Source: Chryseobacterium gleum (GTDB taxonomy: Bacteria; Bacteroidota; Bacteroidia; Flavobacteriales_D; Crocinitomicaceae). Taken from it: a DNA stretch of 7,936 nt. Made by a program: the position numbers and the translations under genes. The notes beneath the pieces are model-generated. The model was not told where the DNA came from and did not search any database. It was given only the letters and a program-made list of their open reading frames with translations. The DNA lies in NCBI GenBank assembly GCA_945877005.1, contig CAMCQL010000080.1:1-7936 (forward strand), given 5' to 3'. Position 1 is the first letter of the stretch; each line of letters opens with the position of its first letter. Positions 1 to 7,600 of this stretch are shown here, one piece after another.

Positions 1-470
1 AACATTGCTGAAATTAGTCCGTAAGTCAGCGCTAGGTATTCTTTTGCATCGAAATCGTTTGTTACAATGTAAATTCCAACAATCATTAGAAGACCCATTC
101 CAAATTCTTTCCATGAAAATTTTGTTTTGAAGAATAAAGGCTCAATCCAAGTTACGTGCAATGTTACAGTGGATAAACATAATATCCCCAATGAAGCGGT
201 CGATAATGCAATGGATTGATAGAATGTGAACCAATGCAGTGCTACAATTAAACCTGTGAATAAAGTTTTAATAAGTGATTTTCTATTCGAAATTTTTAAA
301 GGTAAGCGTAATAATTTTAGTCCAATTAGCAGTCCTACAGAAGCAAATAACAGTCGGTACCAAACGATGTGCAATGGATCGAGTTGAATGAGTTTTCCTA
401 CAATTCCAGTAAACCCCCATATGAAAATAATTATATGTAATGCGATGTAATAGGGGATGTTAGATTTCAT
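1..470 (-). CDS. EamA/DMT-superfamily transporter, N-terminal half (partial at left edge)
   Basis: Reading the minus strand from the ATG at 470-468 gives 156 uninterrupted codons running off the window's left edge. The product is strongly hydrophobic. Membrane segments lie at about residues 7-28, 35-54, 67-88, 92-112 and 123-137, with a sixth starting near 146. The early FIWGFTGIVGK stretch, the tryptophan/arginine pair W37-Y38-R39, the HWFTFYQSIALSTASLGIL stretch (79-97) and the IEPLF turn (109-113) are typical of the first EamA repeat of drug/metabolite exporters such as RhaT/YdcZ-like permeases. Full-length members have about 290-300 residues and ten helices, so roughly half is present. 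An in-frame TAA lies two codons upstream of the ATG, so this is the first possible ATG start. There is no Shine-Dalgarno sequence, as usual in Bacteroidota. The substrate cannot be told from sequence. The gene is divergent from the holB cluster. Confidence 0.88.
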   Translation of the reverse strand, partial: MKSNIPYYIALHIIIFIWGFTGIVGKLIQLDPLHIVWYRLLFASVGLLIGLKLLRLPLKISNRKSLIKTLFTGLIVALHWFTFYQSIALSTASLGILCLSTVTLHVTWIEPLFFKTKFSWKEFGMGLLMIVGIYIVTNDFDAKEYLALTYGLISAM

Positions 471-526
471 AAATTAGATGGTAAGGGAGCAATTTATGTG
501 TTAATATTGAGCGTTGATTTATTTGA

Positions 527-534
527 CAAAAGTA
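527..534 (-). promoter_or_regulatory. Candidate -7 element for the EamA transporter
   Basis: On the minus strand this reads TACTTTTG, an exact match to the Bacteroidota sigma-A -7 consensus TAnnTTTG, about 57 nt upstream of the transporter ATG and correctly oriented. No clear TTG/TTTG -33 box lies at the usual 17-23 nt spacing; the nearest minus-strand TTTG (plus-strand CAAA at 565-568) is about 30 nt away. The match is therefore one-sided, and an 8-mer with four fixed T's is easy to find in AT-rich DNA. Confidence 0.35.
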
Positions 535-612
535 CTGTTCTACGTTATTTTTTGAACGTTTTTTCAAATCAATGTTCTTTTTTTGAATTTCAGTTATTGA
601 TTATCTAACACT

Positions 613-620
613 TAGCTTTG
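613..620 (+). promoter_or_regulatory. Candidate -7 element for the holB cluster
   Basis: TAGCTTTG matches the Bacteroidota -7 consensus TAnnTTTG exactly. It lies about 58 nt upstream of the holB ATG, which would give a leader of about 50 nt. The nearest TTTG (582-585) is about 27 nt upstream, longer than the usual 17-23 nt spacer, so the -33 half is weak. It is the best candidate in the 208-nt intergenic region for driving the three-gene cluster. Confidence 0.4.
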
Positions 621-678
621 TTATTTGTTTTGCTTTGAATCACATACTACCATTTTAAAAATGTATTATCTTTAACCC

Positions 679-1797
679 ATGTTATTTAAGGATGTAATCG
701 GTCAAGCTGAATTAAAAAATCATTTTGTTCAGGAGATTAACAGTGGAAAAATTAGTCATGCCCAGTTGTTTTTAGGAAATACTGGATTTGGTGGTCTTCC
801 GTTGGCTTTGGCGTTTGTACAATATCTTTTTTGTTCAAATAGAACATCTTCAGACAGCTGTGGAACTTGTCCTTCTTGCAATAAAGTTCAATCCTTGCAA
901 CATCCAGATTTGCATTTTTCGTTTCCAGTTGTTCAAGCTATAGAAAAGAAAAGCGATGCTTTCTTGAAAGATTGGAGAAAAATCATCACAGATTCCCCTT
1001 ATTTTAATTTGAATCAATGGGTGAATTTCATTGATGATAAAGGGAGAAAACCAATTATTGGGACAGAGGAAAGCAATGAAATCATTAAGAAATTAAGTCT
1101 TAAATCTTACGAAGGTGGATTTAAGGTGATGATTATTTGGATGGCGGAGGAAATGAATCCGACTTGTGCCAATAAATTATTGAAAATATTGGAAGAACCT
1201 CCTAAGGATACACTCTTCATTTTATTGTCTGAGTCTCAGGATTTGATGTTGCAAACCATTTTATCGCGTACTCAAATTGTAAAAATCCCACGTATTCAAT
1301 TAGATGATTTGTCTCAAAAAATAGCCGCTGATTTTCCTATTTCTTCTTCAGATGCAACAAGTATCGCCGCACAATCGGAAGGTTGTTTTTTAACGGCAAA
1401 AGAGTTGCTCGGTTCACATGAAGCCGCCGATCAAAACAGAGAATTTTTCATACAAATGATGCGGGTTTGCTATAAAAAAGATGTTTTAGAAATGATGTCT
1501 TGGGCAGAACAAGTTGCTGCTTTAGGTAGGGAAAAACAAAAAGTGTTTTTGAAGTACGCTTTGCATATGTTTCGACAAAGCTTACTTAAGAATTATACTC
1601 AAAATCAATTGACGCGTACATCAAAGGAAGAGGATGATTTTTTATCTAAATTTTCTCGATTTATAACTGGAAATAACATTCACTCTTTTATGAATTTTTT
1701 TAACGAGGCGCATTATCATATTGATCGTAATGCAAATCCAAAAATTTTGTTTACAGAGTTGTGCTTTAAGTCCATGCGCTTTATTCATTTTGCCTAA
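679..1797 (+). CDS. holB: DNA polymerase III subunit delta'
   Basis: The 372-residue protein is a clamp-loader subunit of the AAA+ family. It acts with DnaX and delta to load the sliding clamp on primed DNA. The N-terminus FKDVIGQAELKNHF (3-16) is the box that opens delta'/DnaX proteins. The Walker A position (33-41, GNTGFGGLP) lacks the P-loop lysine, as expected for the non-hydrolysing delta' subunit. A zinc-binding knuckle has cysteines at 52, 61, 64 and 67. The Walker B-like strand (149-157) ends in AEEM, followed by the LLKILEEPP signature (167-175). The SRC-type arginine-finger motif reads SRTQ (196-199). The rest forms the helical collar domain. The start is firm: an in-frame TAA lies six bases upstream. 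The TAA stop is followed after 6 nt by the next gene in the same frame, so the two are probably co-transcribed. DnaX itself is unlikely because the P-loop is degenerate and the gamma/tau C-terminal region is absent. Confidence 0.93.
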   Translation: MLFKDVIGQAELKNHFVQEINSGKISHAQLFLGNTGFGGLPLALAFVQYLFCSNRTSSDSCGTCPSCNKVQSLQHPDLHFSFPVVQAIEKKSDAFLKDWRKIITDSPYFNLNQWVNFIDDKGRKPIIGTEESNEIIKKLSLKSYEGGFKVMIIWMAEEMNPTCANKLLKILEEPPKDTLFILLSESQDLMLQTILSRTQIVKIPRIQLDDLSQKIAADFPISSSDATSIAAQSEGCFLTAKELLGSHEAADQNREFFIQMMRVCYKKDVLEMMSWAEQVAALGREKQKVFLKYALHMFRQSLLKNYTQNQLTRTSKEEDDFLSKFSRFITGNNIHSFMNFFNEAHYHIDRNANPKILFTELCFKSMRFIHFA

Positions 1798-1803
1798 ACG
1801 AGC

Positions 1804-3759
1804 GTGGTAAAACTCAAATTTTCTCCCTACAGATTTTTATTCTTATTGATAGGAATACTGCTGATAATGACGCTTTGTAGAGGTGTTTTTTGGTGGAGTA
1901 ATAAGACCGATTTTTCTAGCATCGCACTGAGTGATTGGATGGTAGGAGTTTGGTTTGATTTAGTGACAATGGGCTTGTTTTTTCTACCTTTTGTTGCTGT
2001 TTATTTTGCTCCAATTCCTATAAAATGGGGTAATGCATTGATAGTTAGATGGATTAAAAACTTCTTATTTATTGCTACGTCACTGCTATTGATTTTTTTC
2101 AATTTGATTGATGTAGAGTATTTTAAATTCACAAAAAAACGATCGACCCAAGATATTTTTGACATGGTCCAAGGGGGCAATGATCTATCGCAACAAATCG
2201 GCACTTACTTTGCTGACTTTTGGGGTGTGATGTTAGTTTTTAGTGTGATTGTAATGGGGTTATTTGCTTGGAAGAAGTTTGTTTATACCCACACAAAATC
2301 TATTGAATTACCTTGGTATTTGGCCTTATTACGTTGGATTACTGTTTTGGTAACCTGTGTTTTTATTGGTCGTGGGGGATTTGTATTAAAACCAATCAGT
2401 CCGATAGATGCCTCTCAATTTACATCTATTGAAAAAGCTGCTTTTGTGTTGAACACTCCATTTACATTGGTGAAATCTTGGAACAAACAGGGATTGGAGA
2501 AGAAAAGTTATTTTTCGGATGCTGAAATGAATCAATTGTTTCAGCCTATTCATACCAGTCAACCTCAGCATATTCTACCCAATAAAACCAATGTGGTGGT
2601 CCTTATTTTAGAAAGTTTTGGAAACGAATGGGTAGGAGCTGCAGGAGCGCAAAAATCGTTTACGCCATTCTTTGATTCGTTGATTTCTAAAAGTTTATAT
2701 TTCAAAAATGGAATTTCAAATGGAAAAAAATCCATTGAAGCGGTTTCATCTATTTTTGCATCGATTCCTACATTGATGGATCACCCTTATATTTCTTCTT
2801 CTTATGGAAACAATCGCATCGAATCGTTGGTTCATGTATTGAAGAAAGAAGGTTATGAAAGTGCCTTTTTTCATGGCGCAACGAATGGATCCATGAAATT
2901 CGATGGATTTGCGGCACAAGCTGGGTTTGATCATTATTTTGGGAGATCTGAATACAACAATGAATCTCATTTTGACCAAAATTGGGGGATTTTAGACGCG
3001 CATTTTAATCCTTGGACGGCTAAGAAAATCAGCACGTTAAAAGCACCATTTATTGCAAGTTTATTCACGTTGTCCTCTCACCATCCTTATTATATCCCGC
3101 CTGCTTATCGTGGAAAATTGCGTAAAGGAAAAGAACCTATTTGTGAAGCGATTCATTATGCGGATGAAAGTTTGCGCTTGTTTTTTGAAACAGCTAAAAA
3201 GCAACCGTGGTTTTCTAACACTCTTTTTGTGTTATGTGCTGACCATACTCCAGCAACTAAAAGCAGTTATTTTAATCAACGAACTCAATTGTTTAAAATT
3301 CCAATTGTTTTTTATCATCCTTCAGGTATGATTGCTCCTAAAAAAGTAACATCGGCATTCCAACATTTAGCGATTTACCCAACGGTTCTTGATTTATTAA
3401 ATGTAAAAACCAATTATTATTCTTTTGGCACTTCCTATTTTCAAGACACAATAAATGAAGCAATTAACTACATCGAAGGAGGTTTTAATTACTATAAAGG
3501 GAGACGAATGTTGACTTTTTCAAAAGATGTGGCACGAAATTTGTTTAATGTTGAAGAGCATAAGAAACGTCCAACAGATTCGCTTCAAGTTTTGAAGCAC
3601 GTATCTAAAAAAATGGAGCGTCGCTTAAAAGCGATTATCCAACGATACAATAAGGATGTAGCTGAAAATAAAACTACTACAAATGAAAAAGAGCATTTAC
3701 TTTATAATAAATCCAATTTCGGGAACAGGCAAAAAAGCCCAGTTACCAAAGCTGATTGA
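1804..3759 (+). CDS. LtaS-like membrane phosphoglycerol/phosphoethanolamine transferase (sulfatase fold)
   Basis: The 651-residue protein belongs to the LTA synthase/OpgB-type alkaline-phosphatase superfamily, which moves head groups from phospholipids onto an extracytoplasmic acceptor. About five membrane segments (near 11-28, 47-68, 84-104, 138-158, 170-190) anchor a large soluble sulfatase domain (about 262-550). Visible active-site parts are the metal ligand E270 in LILESFG, the nucleophile loop NGKKSIEAV (306-314), the FFHGATNGS segment (355-363), a histidine in TLSSHHPYYIP (422-432) and the metal pair D480-H481 region in LCADHT. Against Gram-positive LtaS the nucleophile threonine position is lysine, leaving S310 as the likely nucleophile. 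A charged, lysine-rich tail follows residue 560. The start is GTG at 1804: in-frame TAA (the holB stop) lies just upstream, and the next ATG (1867) would cut into the first helix. The last 77 nt overlap the lipid kinase in another frame. Family confidence is high; donor, acceptor and exact reaction are unknown. Confidence 0.88.
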   Translation: MVKLKFSPYRFLFLLIGILLIMTLCRGVFWWSNKTDFSSIALSDWMVGVWFDLVTMGLFFLPFVAVYFAPIPIKWGNALIVRWIKNFLFIATSLLLIFFNLIDVEYFKFTKKRSTQDIFDMVQGGNDLSQQIGTYFADFWGVMLVFSVIVMGLFAWKKFVYTHTKSIELPWYLALLRWITVLVTCVFIGRGGFVLKPISPIDASQFTSIEKAAFVLNTPFTLVKSWNKQGLEKKSYFSDAEMNQLFQPIHTSQPQHILPNKTNVVVLILESFGNEWVGAAGAQKSFTPFFDSLISKSLYFKNGISNGKKSIEAVSSIFASIPTLMDHPYISSSYGNNRIESLVHVLKKEGYESAFFHGATNGSMKFDGFAAQAGFDHYFGRSEYNNESHFDQNWGILDAHFNPWTAKKISTLKAPFIASLFTLSSHHPYYIPPAYRGKLRKGKEPICEAIHYADESLRLFFETAKKQPWFSNTLFVLCADHTPATKSSYFNQRTQLFKIPIVFYHPSGMIAPKKVTSAFQHLAIYPTVLDLLNVKTNYYSFGTSYFQDTINEAINYIEGGFNYYKGRRMLTFSKDVARNLFNVEEHKKRPTDSLQVLKHVSKKMERRLKAIIQRYNKDVAENKTTTNEKEHLLYNKSNFGNRQKSPVTKAD

Positions 3760-4570
3760 TAAGTATTTGGATAAAACTCTTTTTGATTACAAAATCATTT
3801 ATAGCGAATATTGTAAACACGCAAAGGAAATTGCGGCTCAAGCTGCCCATGATGGGGTAGATATAGTATGTGCAGTAGGAGGTGACGGTTCAGTTCACGA
3901 AGTGGGTACTGCGTTGATTGGAACAAAAACAGCATTGGCAATTTTACCTGTTGGATCAGGGAATGGATTAGCAAGACATTTACGAATTCCTCTAAAAATT
4001 GAAAAAGCAATTCAATGTATCAACGAGCAAAATCAATTGTTAATGGATACAGGATTGGTGAACGACAAGCCTTTTTTAGGAATTGGTGGTTATGGATTTG
4101 ATGCATTGATTGCTGAGAAATTCAATAAATCAGGGAAAAGAGGAATGTGGAATTACGTTAAATTAATTGCACGTGAGTTTTATTCTTTCAAACCAATTTC
4201 AATACGAATTGAACTTCCAAATTTTAAACGAGAGTTACCGGTTGTGTTATGTACGTTAGCCAATGCCTCTGAATTCGGGAATGGTTTTTGTATTTCTCCA
4301 ACATCAAGTGTAACTGACGGTAAATTGGAATTGTGTTTATTGAAGCCTTTCAAGTTTTGGAAAGCTCCAATGATTGCGTATCACTATTTTAAGAAAACAA
4401 GCTATAAATCACAGTTTACGGAAGTTATTTCTTTAGAGAAAGCACGTATTACATTGAATCAACGAATGGGCCATTACGATGGGGAACCTTTTGAAGTTCG
4501 AAAAGAATTGAATATTCAAGTAGTACCTAAGAGTTTGCATGTGTTAACAGGCATGAAATCGTCGAATTAA
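3683..4570 (+). CDS. Diacylglycerol/lipid kinase, YegS/DgkB family
   Basis: The 295-residue cytoplasmic or membrane-peripheral kinase has every hallmark of the DAGK catalytic family, which phosphorylates diacylglycerol or a related lipid using ATP. In order: the opening strand FIINPISGTGKK (7-18); the nucleotide-binding AVGGDGSVHEV (64-74); LPVGSGNGLARHL (88-100), a variant of the common GTGNDFAR box; the C-terminal lobe with TDGKLEL (211-217), a loop that binds structural metal in DgkB; and YDGEPF (265-270), whose D266 and E268 match the catalytic DGE of DgkB. The length is normal for the family (about 290-320). The start at 3683 is needed because the NPISGTG motif begins at residue 10, so the 77-nt overlap with the upstream gene is real unless a sequencing error removed an upstream stop. 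The A-rich leader has no Shine-Dalgarno sequence. Its place next to a phospholipid head-group transferase suggests recycling of diacylglycerol. Sphingoid-base or other lipids are possible substrates in Bacteroidota. Confidence 0.92.
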   Translation: MKKSIYFIINPISGTGKKAQLPKLIDKYLDKTLFDYKIIYSEYCKHAKEIAAQAAHDGVDIVCAVGGDGSVHEVGTALIGTKTALAILPVGSGNGLARHLRIPLKIEKAIQCINEQNQLLMDTGLVNDKPFLGIGGYGFDALIAEKFNKSGKRGMWNYVKLIAREFYSFKPISIRIELPNFKRELPVVLCTLANASEFGNGFCISPTSSVTDGKLELCLLKPFKFWKAPMIAYHYFKKTSYKSQFTEVISLEKARITLNQRMGHYDGEPFEVRKELNIQVVPKSLHVLTGMKSSN

Positions 4571-4599
4571 ATCCCACTGTTTTTCCCCATAAGGGATGG

Positions 4600-4640
4600 T
4601 TTTCTACCCTTGTTCCCAACAATTTTTTTCTACCTTTGTT
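4600..4640 (+). repeat. Short direct repeat over the mfd promoter (period 26)
   Basis: The 15-mer TTTTCTACCCTTGTT at 4600-4614 recurs as TTTTCTACCTTTGTT at 4626-4640 with one difference, 26 nt apart. The downstream copy contains the mfd -7 element, and the upstream copy supplies the TTG used as the -33 box as well as a one-mismatch -7-like octamer (TACCCTTG). The repeat may reflect a duplicated promoter or may be chance in T-rich DNA. Confidence 0.5.
4610..4638 (+). promoter_or_regulatory. Bacteroidota-type promoter of mfd
   Basis: TTG (4610-4612) is followed after 18 nt by TACCTTTG (4631-4638), an exact match to the TTG-N17-23-TAnnTTTG promoter known for this phylum. Transcription would begin near 4644, giving a leader of only about 15 nt before the mfd ATG at 4659. 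The leader is A-rich and lacks a Shine-Dalgarno sequence. The 88-nt gap after the lipid kinase gene fits mfd being its own transcription unit. Confidence 0.68.
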
Positions 4641-4658
4641 TGTAAGTAAAATCAAACA

Positions 4659-7600
4659 ATGGAAATCAAACAATTTCGAGCACTTTTTTCTCAATTGCCT
4701 GCAATTGATGCAACAGCCAATCAACTACAGTTCAGTGCTTCAAAAATTCATTGGAAAGGAGTGTACGGTTCTTCTCGCGCACTTATTTCTTCTCAGTTAG
4801 CCAGTCAAGTTCCAGGACACCATTTGTTTGTATTGCAAGACAAAGAAGAAGCTGCTTATTTTTTGAATGATCTAGAGAGCCTTTTTCCAGATTCGAATCA
4901 GATTGTGTTTTATCCCGCTTCGTATCGTAGTCCTTACCAGTTTGAGGAAACGGACAATGCCAATGTGGTTGCACGTGCAGAGGTTTTGGAGAAAATTAAT
5001 AACGGTTCAAACGCGTGGGTGGTAACTTATCCGCAGGCGCTGTTTGAAAAAGTTCCAACACAAAAAAAGCTGACTGAAAACACATTACGTGTTGAAAAAG
5101 GAAAAAGTTATTCATTGGATTTCATGAATGAGCTTTTGATGGAGTACGGTTTTGAGCGCGTTGATTTTGTGTATGAACCGGGACAATTTGCCATTCGTGG
5201 AGGTATTTTGGATGTGTTTTCTTTTGCCAATGATCACCCATTTCGATTGGAGTTCTTTGGGGAAGAAGTAGATTCTATTCGCACGTTTGATCCTGTAGAT
5301 CAGCTTTCTATCGCTATTCATGATTTTTTTCATATCGTTCCAAATGTGCAAAAACAGTTTATTCAACATGGGTTAGCAACTTTTTTGGAGTTTTTAGGCA
5401 AGAATGCTACCATTTGGCTTTCTTCAATGGGAGGTGTTATCAATACGCTGCAGAAAGAATATGAAAAAGCAGTTAAAATATATGATGGTTTAAATCATAC
5501 GGTAAAACAATCGTTACCAAGTGAATTGTATACGCATAAAACGGAGTGGATCAATCAAGTAGTTGAGTATTCCATTATTGAATGGGGCCCTGAGTACCAT
5601 TTCGAGTCTGCTTATGAAGCAGTGTTTGATGTGCAACAACAACCTGCGTTCAATAAAAACTTCGAATTGTTACGAGAAGACCTGATTGCACGTAAAAAAG
5701 TTGGTTTTACGAATTTGTTTTTTTCCAATCAACCGAAACAAATAGAACGTTTGTACTCTATTTTTGAAGACATTGGTGGTGAAGTAGATTTCATCTCTAT
5801 GCCTTTGGCGCTGCATGAGGGATTTATTATTCCTTCGTTGAAATTGGTGTGTTATACAGACCATCAAGTTTTTGAGCGGTTCCATCGATTCAAATTAAAG
5901 GAAGGATTTTCTCAGGCAAAGCAAGCAATTACGCTGAAAGAAATTTACGATTTACAAAAAGGGGATTATGTAACACACATTGATCATGGAATTGGTCAGT
6001 TTTCTGGTTTGCAAACGATTGATGTAAATGGTAAGCCACAAGAAGCGATTCGTTTGGTATATAAAGACGGTGATGTATTGTATGTGAGCATCCATAGTTT
6101 GCATCGTATTTCAAAATTTACTGGGAAGGACGGTGCGGCTCCTAAAATGAATAAATTAGGCACACAAACATGGGCAATCCTCAAGAATAAGACGAAGAAA
6201 AAAATCAAAGAAATTGCCTTTGACTTGATTCAATTGTACGCGAAACGTAAAAGTCAACCTGGGTTTGCGTATAGTCCTGATTCTTATTTACAAACGGAGT
6301 TAGAAGCTTCATTTATGTACGAAGATACGCCTGACCAATTAAAGACAACGCAAGCGATTAAAGAAGACATGGAGTCGCCAACACCAATGGATCGTTTGGT
6401 ATGTGGGGATGTTGGATTTGGAAAAACTGAATTAGCAATTCGTGCAGCATTTAAGGCAGTTGCTGATAGTAAACAAGTTGCGGTATTGGTACCAACGACG
6501 ATTTTATGTCACCAGCATTACAGAAGTTTTTCTAAACGTTTGGAAGGATTTCCTGCGAATGTAGATTTCATTAATCGATTTAAATCAGCGAAACAGGTCA
6601 CTGAAACGTTGAAAAAGGTGGCAAATGGAGAAGTTGACATTTTAATTGGTACACACAAATTAATCAGTGACAAGGTTAAATTCAAAGAGTTGGGTTTAAT
6701 GATAATTGATGAAGAACAAAAATTTGGCGTTGCTGTAAAAGATAAATTAAAGACTTTAAAAACTACGGTAGATACGTTGACGCTTACAGCGACTCCTATT
6801 CCAAGAACGCTGCAGTTTTCTTTGATGGGTGCGCGCGATTTAAGTGTGATCAATACGCCTCCTCCGAACCGACAACCTGTTCTTACTGAAATTATTCAGT
6901 TCAATGAGGAAACACTTCGAGATGCTATTTCTTACGAAGTATCACGTGGTGGTCAGGTCTATTTTGTGCATAACCGTTTGCAGAATATTAAAGAAGTTTC
7001 GGGTATGATTTGTCGTTTGTGTCCTGGTGTTCGTGTTGCGATTGGTCACGGACAGATGGATGGAAAAGATTTGGAGAAAATCATGCTAGATTTTATTCAA
7101 GGCGAATACGATGTGTTATTGGCAACCACCATCATTGAATCAGGAATCGATATTTCGAATGCGAATACAATGATTATCAATAATGCTCAAAACTTTGGTT
7201 TAAGTGATTTGCACCAGTTAAGAGGTCGTGTAGGTCGTTCCAATAAAAAAGCGTTTTGTTATTTGATTGCACCAAAATACCACGAAATGACCAGTGAAGC
7301 TCGAAAACGATTAGAGGCGTTGGTTCAATTTTCAGATTTGGGTGCGGGATTCAATATTGCGATGAAAGATCTAGACATACGGGGAGCGGGCAATTTATTA
7401 GGGGGTGAACAAAGTGGATTCATTACCGATATTGGCTTTGAAATGTATCAGAAGATATTGAACGAAGCGATGCAAGAATTACGCGAGACAGAATTTAAAG
7501 ACCTTTATTCAGACCGTTCAACGGATGATTTTATTCAGTATGTGAAAGATTGCGTGATTGAAACAGATCTAGAAATTCGAATTCCGGATGACTATGTTAA

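Larger units (their letters stand above)
471..678. other. Divergent intergenic region, EamA transporter / holB
   Basis: These 208 nt between divergent genes are very T/A-rich and hold stop codons in all frames near both genes. They carry one TAnnTTTG match on each strand (described separately) and a small inverted repeat, ACGTT (542-546) and AACGT (555-559), separated by 8 nt. No RNA gene, terminator or small coding region is evident. Confidence 0.6.

Noticed and set aside
679..1797. Loss of the P-loop lysine in the delta' subunit as a sign of a broken gene
   Set aside because: Delta' subunits commonly lack a working Walker A motif and do not hydrolyse ATP. The reading frame, zinc knuckle and arginine-finger region are intact.
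3053..3331. 92-codon plus-strand frame inside the transferase gene
   Set aside because: It sits entirely inside the conserved sulfatase domain in another frame and has a cysteine/leucine-rich composition typical of out-of-frame translation of AT-rich DNA.
4591..4629. Possible intrinsic terminator after the lipid kinase gene (AAGGG/CCCTT stem, then a T run)
   Set aside because: The stem is only 5 bp with an 11-nt loop, and the seven-T run begins 12 nt after the stem rather than directly behind it. It also overlaps the mfd promoter, so it is not convincing.
4767..4793. Missing Walker A motif in the N-terminal UvrB-like part of Mfd
   Set aside because: The UvrB-homology module of Mfd is normally without ATPase activity and has a degenerate P-loop. 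The real motor motifs are intact further on.
5112..6853. Open minus-strand frames inside mfd, up to 111 codons
   Set aside because: They lie opposite a continuous, motif-rich mfd frame, have no recognisable domains and look like antisense shadows of its codon pattern.
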